NCBI RefSeq assembly: GCF_000972495.1
Contig: NZ_LATM01000018.1
Location: 1-64,000 of the forward strand
Direction: 5' to 3'
Origin: Hymenobacter terrenus
GTDB taxonomy: Bacteria > Bacteroidota > Bacteroidia > Cytophagales > Hymenobacteraceae
DNA: 64,000 nt
Of the stretch, positions 1 to 8,807 are shown piece by piece; position 1 is the stretch's first letter, and each line of letters begins with the position of its first letter. The notes beneath the pieces are model-generated. The model searched no databases, had not been told where the DNA came from, and was given only the letters and a program-made list of their open reading frames with translations. Made by a program: the position numbers and the translations under genes.

Positions 1-104
1 AGGTTGTGCTCGAATTCAAGCTCGAAATAGCTCGCCTGACCCAGGTCGAAGCCAGCGCCTTGGTCGCCGCTATTGAGGCCCGCCAGCCCACGCTGCCCAG
101 CTAG
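1..104 (+). CDS. C-terminal end of an unidentified protein (5' truncated by window)
   Basis: The third frame is open from the window edge and ends at a TAG at 102-104, giving 33 residues. The end is rich in Ala, Leu and Glu and looks helical. An intrinsic terminator follows 24 bases later, which supports a real gene end. There is too little sequence to name a family. Confidence 0.45.
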   Translation, partial: VVLEFKLEIARLTQVEASALVAAIEARQPTLPS

Positions 105-127
105 CGCCGCCCGCTTACTCCTAACAA

Positions 128-162
128 AACGCCCCCGTCGTTGCTACGACGGGGGCGTTTTT
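128..162 (+). terminator. Intrinsic terminator, possibly bidirectional
   Basis: A 12-bp perfect G/C-rich stem (129-140 with 147-158) with a six-base loop is followed by T residues, and A residues precede it on the other side. It closes the partial gene at the window start and could also serve the degraded minus-strand ORF that ends inside it. Confidence 0.85.
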
Positions 163-495
163 AGTCCTGGGGTAGCTACCCTTTTTTTCAACAGAATTAC
201 CTCATCCTTGGCCAAGTTCAGGTTAGTTGTATCAATAGCACCTTTATAGACAACTATTCGGTGAGTTGGCCCTCTTGGGGAGTTGTTCGCCGATAGCCTC
301 CAGTTCTGTTATCTGCTGCCCATTGACAAAAAGCTTCCAGCGGCTTGGACGCACCAGCTCGTCCTGACCTTCTAAGTGGCCCACAACGAATACTTGCCCG
401 AAGGACATGTTAAAAATGTCAGCGACTTTGAGGGAAATAGTGTTTATATAGGGCTTATAACAAGATTTTTCAAATAATATAGTTGCAAAGCTTCT
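144..495 (-). pseudogene. Frameshifted small ORF, unknown function
   Basis: On the minus strand one frame is open from 495 to 244 and includes an ATG at 408 followed by MSFGQVFVVGHLEGQDE. Near position 275 the protein-like signal moves to a neighbouring frame, which continues through HRIVVYKGAIDTTN and LAKDEVILLKKR to a stop at 144. Both halves have ordinary amino-acid composition, so a single-base indel in a formerly intact gene of about 85 to 115 residues is the simplest reading. The last codons run into the terminator at 128-162. I do not recognise a family. A sequencing error cannot be excluded. Confidence 0.45.
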
Positions 496-554
496 CTAAT
501 GCCCTCTGCTGGTCGATGGTACGCTGAAACTACTAATCAAAGGATGAGCTTGCG

Positions 555-914
555 CTAGGACAGGATTTCGCACAAGCACTGAAAGAATGAGAAAAGCGTC
601 GCTGAATAGTTCGGGCTCATCTTTTTTTCTGTCCACTGCACGGCTCCACCCAGAATGCTGTGGGTTTCATAGCCGGAATGCGCCTGCCCGAGGCGTTGGT
701 GTGGCCTACGCACCTTGGCGGGCCGGACCAGCCCTGCTTTGATAGGCCGGACATGCTCGTCTTGGCTACGGAAAAGACCCCAGAAAAGGGAGTAGTAAAC
801 CTTGGGTGCCGCCGAAGTATCGGCCGGAGTCGGGGCAGGTTGGGCGGTGGCCGGGCGAGCTGCCAGGGTAGCCGCAAAGGAGCCGGCGAACAGAAATAGA
901 CGAATAATTCTCAT
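555..914 (-). CDS. Small secreted hypothetical protein
   Basis: The 119-residue product starts at the ATG at 914; an upstream ATG would add 12 residues before the signal peptide and is less likely. MRIIRLFLFAGSFAATLAA followed by a small-residue stretch is a typical Sec signal peptide, giving an exported protein. The mature part has the patterns YYSLFWGLFRS near residue 40 and HSILGGAVQWTEKK near 85-98. I recognise no enzyme domain. The gene is divergent from the sensor kinase at 1090. Function is unknown; the envelope or periplasm is the likely location. Confidence 0.55.
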   Translation of the reverse strand: MRIIRLFLFAGSFAATLAARPATAQPAPTPADTSAAPKVYYSLFWGLFRSQDEHVRPIKAGLVRPAKVRRPHQRLGQAHSGYETHSILGGAVQWTEKKMSPNYSATLFSFFQCLCEILS

Positions 915-1053
915 AAGGTTGACTGAGCGAGGGTTGAAACCATGTCCCAAAATTCGACTGGGGCTTACCCGCGTTCTTTTTTCAAATGACCAATGCCCTC
1001 CAACTCGTGACCAACGTGCCGCCCTGGCTGTTCAACCGCGTTCGTCATTCTTG

Positions 1054-1085
1054 TTTGGGGCCCCCGGAGCACTCCCGTAGCTTTA
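1054..1085 (+). promoter_or_regulatory. Candidate Bacteroidota-type promoter for the LytS/LytTR pair
   Basis: TTTG at 1054-1057 is followed 20 bases later by TAGCTTTA at 1078-1085, close to the -33 TTTG / -7 TAnnTTTG consensus of Bacteroidota. The kinase ATG is at 1090, so transcription would begin at or near the start codon. Confidence 0.4.
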
Positions 1086-1089
1086 CAGT

Positions 1090-2064
1090 ATGAAAATCTC
1101 GGACCTTGGGCGGCGGGTGTTGCGCCATGTCGGCGGGTGGCTGCTGTTCTGGGCGCTGTTTTGCCTGGTGCTGTGGCAATCGCAACTCAGCATCGGCGTT
1201 GCGATGCGGTTTAGCGCTGGCATCACGCTGGTTAACATTCTGGTTGCCTATGCTCATTTCTACCTACTCGACCGCTTTTTCGCGCTGCGTCGCTACGGCT
1301 TTTATGCAGTTGGGCTGGTGCTGACGGTGCTCGGCGGCGGTACGCTCGCATACTTCTGGTTTGCTCATGCTTTCGGTGACCATACTTCCTTCGTGCAGAG
1401 TGTCGTCAATACGGGTTCTCTGCTCGCTATGTCCACCACGGCCCGCTACCTGCGCCGCGGCGTGCTGACCCAGCAGGAGCTGCGCGCCCGGCAGCTCGAA
1501 ACCGAGTTGAGCCTGCTCAAAGCCCAGGTGAATCAGCATTTTCTCTTTAATACCCTCAACAACCTGTACGGCTTGAGCCTAGCCGCTCCCGACCAGATAC
1601 CCGAGGCCCTGCTCCAGCTGGCCGACCTGATGCGCTACCAGCTTGATAGCTCCCGTCAAAGCACTGTTACGGTAGGCACCGAGGCCGAATACCTGGCCAA
1701 CTACATCGGCCTGGAAAAGCTGCGCCTGCGGGCCAATACACAGGTGGAGTTTACGGTAGACCTGCCGCGCCCCGAACAGCCGTTGGCCCCGCTGCTGCTG
1801 CTGCCCCTAGTTGAAAACTGCTTCAAGCACGCCATTGGCCCGGCGGGCGTCAATACCATCCGCATTCATCTTGCCCAAACCGCCGCGGGCCTCATCCTGC
1901 GTACCGACAACAGCATTCCCCCGTCCTTCCGGCCGGCACCGTCGGGCCTGGGGCTGCCCAACCTCCGAACGCGGTTGGCGCAGTTTTATCCCGCCCCGCG
2001 CCACCAGCTGGTGGTAGAATCCACTCCTGCTCACTACGCCGCCACCCTATTTCTTGCGCCCTGA
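1090..2064 (+). CDS. LytS-type sensor histidine kinase (His_kinase family)
   Basis: This is a 324-residue membrane sensor kinase. Four hydrophobic helices lie at about 15-33, 42-62, 71-92 and 102-118. They are followed by the His_kinase motif with the likely phospho-accepting His150 in QVNQHFLFNTLNNLY. The ATP-binding part shows an N-box (PLVENCFKHAIG, about 239-250) and a G-box (GLGLPNLRTRL, about 287). There is no periplasmic sensing domain, so the membrane helices probably sense the signal. Its TGA overlaps the ATG of the response regulator by one base, so the two are probably translationally coupled. The signal and targets cannot be told from sequence. Confidence 0.92.
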   Translation: MKISDLGRRVLRHVGGWLLFWALFCLVLWQSQLSIGVAMRFSAGITLVNILVAYAHFYLLDRFFALRRYGFYAVGLVLTVLGGGTLAYFWFAHAFGDHTSFVQSVVNTGSLLAMSTTARYLRRGVLTQQELRARQLETELSLLKAQVNQHFLFNTLNNLYGLSLAAPDQIPEALLQLADLMRYQLDSSRQSTVTVGTEAEYLANYIGLEKLRLRANTQVEFTVDLPRPEQPLAPLLLLPLVENCFKHAIGPAGVNTIRIHLAQTAAGLILRTDNSIPPSFRPAPSGLGLPNLRTRLAQFYPAPRHQLVVESTPAHYAATLFLAP

Positions 2065-2816
2065 TGCTGCGTGCCCCAAGCCCCGCGCCCCTGCGCTGTC
2101 TGCTGGTTGATGATGAGCCGCTGGCCCACACGGTGCTGTGCGCCTACCTCAGCCGTTTGCCCAACCTGGCCGTCTGGGCCGGTAGCTGCTACGGAGCCGT
2201 CGAGGCCCTTACTTTCCTCCACAGCACGCCGGTCGACGTACTATTTCTGGATGTTGACATGCCCGAGCTGACGGGCCTGGAGCTGTTGCGGGCTTTGCCA
2301 CAGGCGCCAGCCGTGGTGCTGTGTACCGCCCACGCGGCTCACGCACTCGATGCCTTCGACTTAGGTGTGGTAGACTACCTGCTCAAACCCATTCGCTTCG
2401 AGCGCTTCGTGAAAACCATGGGGCGGCTGCACGCGGGTGCTAGCGCCGCCCACCACGCGCCGACGGCATCTCCCGCCGCGCTGGCCACCACTGGCCGCCC
2501 CACCGATTCCATTTTTCTCAAAACCGACGCGGGCACCGAGCGAGTGCGCTTTACCGACTTGCTGTTTGTGGAAGGCTACGGCAATTTCGTGAAATGCCAC
2601 CTGGTTTCTGGCTGGACGCTACTCACGGCCGAAACCATGAAGCACCTGGAAAGCCAGCTGCCCGCCGCCCAGTTTCTGCGCGTCCACAAATCCTATCTAG
2701 TTAATCTAGCCTCTATCGAGCGCCTCAGTGGCAATGTCCTACTGGTTGGGGCGCGTGAGCTACCGGTGGGCAGCACCTATCGACAAGAAGTGTTGCGGCG
2801 CCTGCATTTGCGGTAA
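2064..2816 (+). CDS. LytTR-family response regulator
   Basis: The 250-residue product has an N-terminal receiver domain (LLVDDEP acidic pocket at about 13-19, likely phosphorylated Asp63 in FLDVDMP, conserved Lys in LLKPIRF near 112). A C-terminal LytTR DNA-binding domain spans about 150-250 (IFLKTDAGTERV, FVEGYGNFVKCHL, FLRVHKSYLVNL). It is the cognate regulator of the upstream kinase, with a TGATG overlap. LytTR proteins bind direct repeats upstream of target promoters; no obvious site is visible nearby. The gene converges with the pterin dehydratase gene, 26 bases away. Confidence 0.94.
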   Translation: MLRAPSPAPLRCLLVDDEPLAHTVLCAYLSRLPNLAVWAGSCYGAVEALTFLHSTPVDVLFLDVDMPELTGLELLRALPQAPAVVLCTAHAAHALDAFDLGVVDYLLKPIRFERFVKTMGRLHAGASAAHHAPTASPAALATTGRPTDSIFLKTDAGTERVRFTDLLFVEGYGNFVKCHLVSGWTLLTAETMKHLESQLPAAQFLRVHKSYLVNLASIERLSGNVLLVGARELPVGSTYRQEVLRRLHLR

Positions 2817-2842
2817 AAGACGCGCTGCTGAAGCGCCATTTC

Positions 2843-3106
2843 TCAGGCTGGAGTGGCCTCTTGAGCCCCGTGTCGCCCTGCCACGGCATCAATAGCCTCC
2901 GCCAGCCGATAGTCGCGCTTGGTCACGGTGTTGCCCGCATCGTGGGTCCGCAGCCGGAATTCGACCACGTTATATTCATTGCTGAACCACGGGTGGTGGT
3001 CAAGTTGCTCGGCTTCGGCGGCTACGTCGGTGAGGAAGGCGAAGGCAGTTTTGAAGTCCGCGAAGCGGAAGCTGCGGCAGAGGCTGTTGTCGGTTTCAGT
3101 CCACAT
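2843..3106 (-). CDS. Pterin-4a-carbinolamine dehydratase (4a-hydroxytetrahydrobiopterin dehydratase)
   Basis: The 87-residue product matches the small PCD family in length. It carries the signature [21 protein letters not shown] followed by HDAG and a later LAEAID helix. The enzyme dehydrates 4a-hydroxytetrahydropterin to quinonoid dihydropterin in the cytoplasm and normally supports aromatic amino-acid hydroxylases. No hydroxylase gene lies in this window, so its partner is elsewhere or it acts in general pterin recycling. The family call is firm because the HHP and THDAG motifs are both present. Confidence 0.9.
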   Translation of the reverse strand: MWTETDNSLCRSFRFADFKTAFAFLTDVAAEAEQLDHHPWFSNEYNVVEFRLRTHDAGNTVTKRDYRLAEAIDAVAGRHGAQEATPA

Positions 3107-3148
3107 GGTTTAATAGATTACTTGTTTGAGAGCCGTTTCGAGGTCTGC

Positions 3149-3233
3149 GTACCGTAGCGCGGACTTCTAGTCCGCGACTCCGTCTGACCAACTGACGAGC
3201 GGACGCGTGGACTAAAAGTCCGCGCTACGGTAC
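3149..3233. repeat. Long inverted repeat (palindromic intergenic element, family 2)
   Basis: Arms at 3149-3176 and 3206-3233 begin and end with GTACCGTAGCGCGGAC and its complement, with a loop of about 29 bases. A related element at 23331-23405 shares the GTAGCGCG terminal motif. It lies between the starts and ends of two minus-strand genes and fits a REP- or MITE-like mobile hairpin. Confidence 0.75.
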
Positions 3234-3271
3234 ACCAACTTCAAAACTGCTCTGATAAAAACGTACGTGCA

Positions 3272-3838
3272 TTAGGACAATTGGTCGCGCACTTCCATCA
3301 GGGCAAACCCCAACAGATTTAAGCCACGCCATTCGGTGGGCTGGGCCGCGTGTGGGGAATCCTGCGCCAGGCCAATGCCCCAAATGCTATCCACCGGGCT
3401 GGCTTCTACCAGCACGCGGGCGCCGGTTTGGCGCAGAAAAGTGGCCAAAGCAGGATGTTGCCCAAACTTTAAAGCATTGCCGCGTACGACAATTGCCATC
3501 CGGGCGGCGGTCCAGGTTGCTTCATCAAATGGCGCGATTTTGCGGCCCAGCCGCTTGGCGTCGTTGGGGTGCGTGGTGCGAAGAATGGCCGCCCGCGTGT
3601 CGTCGTCGCCAAAGAGCCGGGCTTTTTCGGCCATCATATAGTGTTCGGCGGTCGGGTAGCGGGTGCCGTTTTCCTCAAAAGTCGCCGGGTACCACTGGCT
3701 GAAACATTCCTTGCCAACGGCGCCGTGCGCTGGCGTGGTATGACCCCAGAAAAACAAGTATTCCGGCTGATGCCCTTGCGCAACAGCCGTTTGCAAGTCG
3801 CTTACGGAGCGGATAGGAGGTAAAACTGGGAGGGCCAT
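3272..3838 (-). CDS. NADAR family protein (YbiA-like, DUF1768)
   Basis: The 188-residue product shows NADAR features: an N-terminal FFWGHTTP, then CFSQWYPATFEENGTRYPTAEH, YMMAEKARLFGD, and the later P-VDSIWGIGL segment near 155. Characterised relatives are N-glycosidases that act on phosphorylated riboflavin-pathway intermediates or remove ADP-ribose-type modifications. The substrate here cannot be told from sequence. The gene stands alone on the minus strand, next to the family-2 palindrome. Length is normal for the family. Confidence 0.9.
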   Translation of the reverse strand: MALPVLPPIRSVSDLQTAVAQGHQPEYLFFWGHTTPAHGAVGKECFSQWYPATFEENGTRYPTAEHYMMAEKARLFGDDDTRAAILRTTHPNDAKRLGRKIAPFDEATWTAARMAIVVRGNALKFGQHPALATFLRQTGARVLVEASPVDSIWGIGLAQDSPHAAQPTEWRGLNLLGFALMEVRDQLS

Positions 3839-3952
3839 GAAGACAGGAAAAAGGAGTTTTTAAGCAAACTACGGTCGGGTATGTAAACCCAAAAGGCCAA
3901 ACTAAAGTACACCTTTCTCTAGTCGCTTCATCACCTCCACCTCCCTGTTCCC

Positions 3953-4459
3953 ATGGCCATCGACCCGAACAATCGCCCCATCCGTGTCATCAACGACGAC
4001 ACCACCAACGAAGAAATGGAGGCCGGCCACCACATTCCCAACGCCGACCCACCCAAGAACGAAGAGCAGCGCGGCGGCTTTGGCAACCGCGACGGCAAAG
4101 AAGGCTTCGGCACCGACTCCGCCAACGGTGATACCGCCATTTCCGTAAATGCCAACGCCGACCGCCTGAGCCAAGGCCTCGTTCCCGATAATATCCGCTT
4201 TCCCGACGGCCCTCTGGCCGACCGGCCCAACCAAGACCTGCCCGACGAGGACGACCGCGAATTGATACCCCCAAACGGCGGTCCAGTCGACGAGCTTGAC
4301 GCCCACGACCGGCGCCCGGGCGTGGACGAAATGCTGAACCCTAATTCCCGCGTGGGCATGGGCCAAATGGAGCCCCGGCCCATTCAGCCCATCACCGGCA
4401 CCGATACCAACGCCGAGCTAACCGACCCCGGTGCCATCGATACCGCCATCGACCAGTAG
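3953..4459 (+). CDS. Acidic, disordered hypothetical protein
   Basis: The 168-residue product is dominated by Asp, Asn, Pro, Glu and Gly, with almost no long hydrophobic stretch, no signal peptide and no membrane helix. It is probably intrinsically disordered and cytoplasmic. The start MAIDPNNRPIRVIND fits the coding signal. The gene is followed 73 bases later by another short acidic protein, and the pair may be co-transcribed. No family was recognised; similar composition is seen in stress- or desiccation-type hydrophilins, but that is inference only. Confidence 0.6.
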   Translation: MAIDPNNRPIRVINDDTTNEEMEAGHHIPNADPPKNEEQRGGFGNRDGKEGFGTDSANGDTAISVNANADRLSQGLVPDNIRFPDGPLADRPNQDLPDEDDRELIPPNGGPVDELDAHDRRPGVDEMLNPNSRVGMGQMEPRPIQPITGTDTNAELTDPGAIDTAIDQ

Positions 4460-4532
4460 CAACAGGCTGTTGGTACGGGCATACGAAAGCAAATCCTTAT
4501 TCCTTCCATCCACATTCTAACCTTTCTTTATC

Positions 4533-4757
4533 ATGCCGTACAAAAGCAATAACACCAACCAGCAATCCGGCGAAAACAAAGGCGGCCCCACGGTAACGGA
4601 GCAGCCCAAAGCCGTTGGCAACATGCCCGCCATTGAGCACGACCCCGAGACCGAAGCCCGGCTCGAACAAGAAGCCCTCGATGCCGGCCTACGCCACCCG
4701 AACCGCAATCTCGAAAAGCCCGAGACGGGCCGCCCTGCCTACGGTGGTGGCCACTAA
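4533..4757 (+). CDS. Small hydrophilic hypothetical protein
   Basis: The 74-residue product is rich in Asn, Glu, Gly and Pro and shows no hydrophobic segment. It contains HDPETEARLEQEALDAGLRH, a likely short amphipathic helix, between two disordered ends. It lies just downstream of the acidic 168-residue protein on the same strand, with matching composition, which suggests a related role. A long palindromic repeat starts about 20 bases after its stop. Function is unknown. Confidence 0.55.
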   Translation: MPYKSNNTNQQSGENKGGPTVTEQPKAVGNMPAIEHDPETEARLEQEALDAGLRHPNRNLEKPETGRPAYGGGH

Positions 4758-4776
4758 GGCGATTAAGCTCTGACCG

Positions 4777-4867
4777 AAAGAACGTCATGCTGCGCTTGCC
4801 GGAGCATCTTTGCCGCAAACTATTTGTGCCGCATAGATGCCTCAGCAAGCGCGGCATGACGTTCTTT
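4777..4867. repeat. Long inverted repeat (palindromic element, family 1, copy A)
   Basis: Arms of about 23 bp (4777-4799 and 4845-4867) carry the ends AAAGAACGTCATGC and GCATGACGTTCTTT with one mismatch. The same outer motif CATGACGTTCT recurs in elements at 10573-10677 and 16278-16416. The T-rich right end could also serve as a terminator for the gene at 4533. Confidence 0.8.
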
Positions 4868-4893
4868 TTTCTGATTATCGCTCCCTATTGCTC

Positions 4894-5592
4894 ATGAGCC
4901 GCTACGCTACCACCGACCTGCACGGTTGCCTGCACACTTTCCGCTATCTGGTAGAGGAAGAGTTGCGCCTCACTCTGCAGGATGAGTTATACCTGCTCGG
5001 CGATTATGTGAACAAAGGCCCTGACAGCCGCGGTGTGCTCGACTATCTCATGCAACTGCAAGCAATGGGCTACCAGGTGCAATGCCTCCGGGGCAACCAC
5101 GACCATGCCTTGCTTGAAGCCGCCCGGCATCGCTGGTGTTGGGATTGGCTGGGCCCCCGCGGCCGGCTGCCCACCCTGCGCAGCTTTGGCGTGCAGCGCC
5201 TGGCCGACATTCCGGCGCCCTACCTCGACTGGTTGGCGGCGCTGCCTTATGAAATTGAGCTGCCCGATTTCGTGCTCGTACACGCCGGTTATGACTTTGC
5301 GTTGCCGCCACTCGAAATGCGCCGGGACTATGCCACCATGCTCAACACTAAAAAGTTCGTCTTCGACCCCTCGCGACTCGAAGGCAAGCGACTCCTGCAC
5401 GGGCACGTGCCTACGCCCACTGCCCAGGTACGCACTAGGGCCGCCACCCACCCCGGCGTGCTGGGCCTTGATACGGGCTGTGTGTATCGGCAAAATCCCG
5501 AATTGGGACATTTAGCAGCTCTCAACCTCGATACTTGGGAGTTGAAATTAGTCGCCAATCGTGAGCCTCTATACTCCATTAGCAAGCGTTAA
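4894..5592 (+). CDS. PPP-type metallophosphoesterase (serine/threonine phosphatase-like)
   Basis: The 232-residue product carries the metal-binding motifs of calcineurin-like phosphatases in order: TTDLHGC (about 6-12), LGDYVNKGPDSRGVLD (about 33), RGNHDHALLE (about 68), HAGYDF (about 130) and HGHVPTP (about 167). The start at 4894 puts the first motif at the N terminus as usual; the longer reading from 4837 would begin inside a palindromic repeat. It is probably a cytoplasmic dimetal phosphatase acting on phosphoproteins or dinucleotide polyphosphates; the substrate cannot be told. Confidence 0.88.
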   Translation: MSRYATTDLHGCLHTFRYLVEEELRLTLQDELYLLGDYVNKGPDSRGVLDYLMQLQAMGYQVQCLRGNHDHALLEAARHRWCWDWLGPRGRLPTLRSFGVQRLADIPAPYLDWLAALPYEIELPDFVLVHAGYDFALPPLEMRRDYATMLNTKKFVFDPSRLEGKRLLHGHVPTPTAQVRTRAATHPGVLGLDTGCVYRQNPELGHLAALNLDTWELKLVANREPLYSISKR

Positions 5593-6173
5593 GCACACTT
5601 AATCTCACTCATAGTTTTTGAGTTGCTCCGGTCCTTATAGCGTCGGGTTTTTTTTGCATTATGGTAATAATACAGCAGGCGTTTTTTAGCTTTAAACAGA
5701 CGGGTTTATTATTTAATTTAATTTTATTGCAAGAATAATTATGCTAACAGTATGGCTGCTTATAGCTTGTTTACTTAAAAAAACCATGCTTCTGAGCAAG
5801 GTAAAATCAGTTAGTTAAATTGAGAGGATAAAAAAAATAATAGAAGGATTGCTCGAAAAATACGGTAAGTCTGTAATAATGTTGGCCCGAAATTGTATTA
5901 TCTTATTTGTGAATTGGCTCTCCTATTGTGCGTGGCAAAAACCGCAAGTAGGTTTGATAAATGCTATTCCGTCACATCTACCGCTACCCAAATAAACAGG
6001 TGCCCAGAGTTACGACAACTTATATGATTAGCATTATGGGGGGCTGACGCCTTCTGGCAGTGCCTCCCAATAACTCCCTACCTCTACCGAAATCCCTTTT
6101 ACACAGCGTTCGCAAAAGCGGACACTGATAAACTTTTGATGCGTTTCGTCTCACTTTAAGAATTCCGTTTATT
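5593..6173. other. AT-rich intergenic region, no gene seen
   Basis: This 580-base stretch is markedly richer in A and T than its surroundings, especially 5640-5880, with runs such as TTTATTATTTAATTTAATTT. I found no convincing ORF, RNA gene or strong hairpin. It probably contains the promoter and leader of the secreted protein at 6174, but no clear TAnnTTTG box could be assigned. Confidence 0.5.
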
Positions 6174-8756
6174 ATGAAACACGTTGTACATGCGCCCAGC
6201 GAACCTATTGGGCCTTTGCCTATGCATGCATGGTGGGTAAGCCGTCGCGGGCAAGTGATGGGCCTGTTGCTGGCAGCAATGTTACTATTAGGCAGCCGGG
6301 CACAAGCCGCAATTATCTATACTGTAGACGCGGGCACTACGCCTACTCTCACTAACTTTCCAACTATTGCGGCCGCCCTCGCGGCTGTGCCCTCGCCCCT
6401 CACCGATTCCTACGAGTTACGGTTGCTGGACGCCAGCTATACCGAAAATGTGCTGCTAACCAAAACGGGCTCAGCAGTGAATACGCTCACTATTAAACCG
6501 GGTGCTGGCGTTAGTCCGGTTATCATCGGTACGCTCACCTTCGGAGCCGGCAGTGCTTATAATAAGCTGGATGGCAACAACGGCACCGTTCTCCGCGCCT
6601 TGAAGCTTGAGCAGCCCAACACGGCGCTACCAACCGTCCTTTTTACGGCGGACGCGTCGAATAACGAGATTCGCAGTGTTGAGGTGCTGGGTTCGAATAC
6701 GTTGACGAGCAGTGGTGTTATCGTGCTTGGCAATGGCACCGTCAGTGGTAATGATAATAATACGATTACGCAAAGCTTCGTAGGCAACCTCGACCCTATT
6801 CAGCTGCCTACTAACCTGGTTTACGCGGCCAACTCAGGTGGTGGTGCCAACGACAACTTCTCCTTGACCAACAACCAGCTGTTCAACTTCACCCGCACCG
6901 GCGTGCTGGTAGGTGTTGGTAACGGTAATGAGTGGATTATCTCTGGTAATAGCTTGTACTACAATGCCGTATCCGTACCTACTACCGCCCAGACTGGTGT
7001 CGACTTCCGCCCCGGCGCCGGGGCCAACGCCGCTACCATAAGTGGCAACTTCATTGGCGGCCGGGCCGACAAAGCCACCGGCGGCATTTGGACCAATACT
7101 GGTAACCAAGACTTTCAAGGTGTCGTGGTTAGCTGTGGTAACAGTGTTTCGCAGACCAATAAGCTGATAGGAAATACGGTGAGCCAAATAAATTTGCCCT
7201 CTTCCGGTGGCCAAGCCTTCACGGCACTGAACATAATCGCGGGTCGTTCGGAGCTTACTGGTAATGTCGTGACCAACGTTAGCAATACTGGCGCCGGTGC
7301 TGTGAACAGCCTTGTGAGCCAGGCAACCACCATCCTTAAAGGCTTTTCAGTGAGCACCAGCCAACTAATGGTCGTAGCCAATGGCCTAACTACGGTAGAG
7401 GGAAACCTGAATATCGCGACCGCTGGCAAGGTTAACCTCACTGGTGGTAATATGCTCGTTAAAGGCAATTTTATCAGTACTGGCGGCTTGTTCACTCAGA
7501 CTCTCGGCGACATTGAAATCACGGGCGACATGCTGAACAGCGGAAGCTTTGTCTGCACAACGGGCAAGGTAAGGCTGACTGGTGCAGGCGCCCAGAAAGT
7601 GAGCGGTGGCATCTACTTTAACTTAGAAGTAGACGGCGGTGGCACAAAGACTCTTACCGGCAATATATTAGTCTTCAATGGAGTGCAGATGATAAACGGC
7701 ATTCTGGACACGCGTGAGTCTAGTCCTAGTGCGCCTAGTATTGGGTGGACTCTCGAACTCGCGGAGTTAGCTACTCTCAGCGAAACCGACAATAACTATG
7801 TATTAGGCCGTGTGGCTGCATTTCGTGAGCCGAAAGCAGGTTTAATAGAAGATTTTGGCGGCATGGGCTTGCTACTGCAACCCGCAGCGGGCTCGACGCT
7901 GCCCGGCAAGACCCGCGTGGAGCGCACAACGGGTGATGCTCCGAAAGGCGTTGGAGGGCGCACTGGCATTCTGCGCTATTTTGACATTTCGTCTGAGAAC
8001 CCCACTGGCTTGAACATCGCCATGACCATCAACTATCTGCCTCATGAACTAAATGGCATTGCCCCCGCTAACCTCATCTTCTTTCAGTCGATAAATAATG
8101 GTGCCTCCTGGCAGAACAAGAACATCAGTTCCTCCGGTGCCAATTTTGCCAAGCTGAACAAGGTGACAGAATTTGGACGTTGGACGCTGGGCGACATCGC
8201 CAAGCCGCTGCCAGTGGGCCTCACAGCCTTCAAAGCTGAGCGCCAGGGGCGCAACGCTTTCCTCACCTGGTCTACCGCCACGGAGCAGGACAACCGCGGC
8301 TTTGGCATCGAAGTCTCACTGGACGGCAAGACGTTCAAGGAAATCGGCTTTGTAGCCGCTGAAGGCAACAGCAGCACTCCCCGCAGCTATAGCTTCGTGG
8401 ATGTTACCGAAGGCAAAACGGGCGCCCGTTACTACCGCCTCCGCCAGGACGACCGCAGTGGCCCGTCCCACTACTTCAGCCCTCAGAAGCTAACCTTTGA
8501 TGGTGTACCGGCAACGCTGGCCGCCTACCCCACCCAGTTTGGCGCCGACCTGACGGTGGCTCTGAACCACCCCACCGCCACCACGGCCACCCTGCGCTTG
8601 CTCGATGGGATGGGTCGCGAAGTGTGGCGGCAGGAGCAGGCCCTCGTGCCCGGCGCCGCCCCACTGCATGTGCACCCCACTTGCGCCGCCGGCAGCTACA
8701 TCTTTACGGCTACAATAGATGGGCAGGTGCTGCGCCAGCGCGTTGTGCGGGAGTAA
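6174..8756 (+). CDS. Secreted parallel beta-helix protein with T9SS-type C-terminal domain
   Basis: The 860-residue product has an N-terminal signal segment (VMGLLLAAMLLLGSRAQA, about 30-47). A long Asn/Gly/Thr-rich repetitive region (about 50-500) has short turns such as TISGNFIGG and LTGNVVTNVSN, typical of right-handed beta-helices. From about 680 comes PLPVGLTAFKAERQGRNAFL followed by WSTATEQDNRGFGIEVSLDG, the module that precedes type IX secretion sorting domains in Bacteroidota. The end (GSYIFTATIDGQVLRQRVVRE) fits a type A sorting domain. It is expected to be exported by T9SS and surface-attached or released. Its ligand is unknown. It stands alone, closed by a strong terminator. Confidence 0.85.
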   Translation: MKHVVHAPSEPIGPLPMHAWWVSRRGQVMGLLLAAMLLLGSRAQAAIIYTVDAGTTPTLTNFPTIAAALAAVPSPLTDSYELRLLDASYTENVLLTKTGSAVNTLTIKPGAGVSPVIIGTLTFGAGSAYNKLDGNNGTVLRALKLEQPNTALPTVLFTADASNNEIRSVEVLGSNTLTSSGVIVLGNGTVSGNDNNTITQSFVGNLDPIQLPTNLVYAANSGGGANDNFSLTNNQLFNFTRTGVLVGVGNGNEWIISGNSLYYNAVSVPTTAQTGVDFRPGAGANAATISGNFIGGRADKATGGIWTNTGNQDFQGVVVSCGNSVSQTNKLIGNTVSQINLPSSGGQAFTALNIIAGRSELTGNVVTNVSNTGAGAVNSLVSQATTILKGFSVSTSQLMVVANGLTTVEGNLNIATAGKVNLTGGNMLVKGNFISTGGLFTQTLGDIEITGDMLNSGSFVCTTGKVRLTGAGAQKVSGGIYFNLEVDGGGTKTLTGNILVFNGVQMINGILDTRESSPSAPSIGWTLELAELATLSETDNNYVLGRVAAFREPKAGLIEDFGGMGLLLQPAAGSTLPGKTRVERTTGDAPKGVGGRTGILRYFDISSENPTGLNIAMTINYLPHELNGIAPANLIFFQSINNGASWQNKNISSSGANFAKLNKVTEFGRWTLGDIAKPLPVGLTAFKAERQGRNAFLTWSTATEQDNRGFGIEVSLDGKTFKEIGFVAAEGNSSTPRSYSFVDVTEGKTGARYYRLRQDDRSGPSHYFSPQKLTFDGVPATLAAYPTQFGADLTVALNHPTATTATLRLLDGMGREVWRQEQALVPGAAPLHVHPTCAAGSYIFTATIDGQVLRQRVVRE

Positions 8757-8807
8757 TTAGTTAGGCGAATAGTTAGGCGAAAGTCCCGCCAAAATTTCTT
8801 TACTGGT

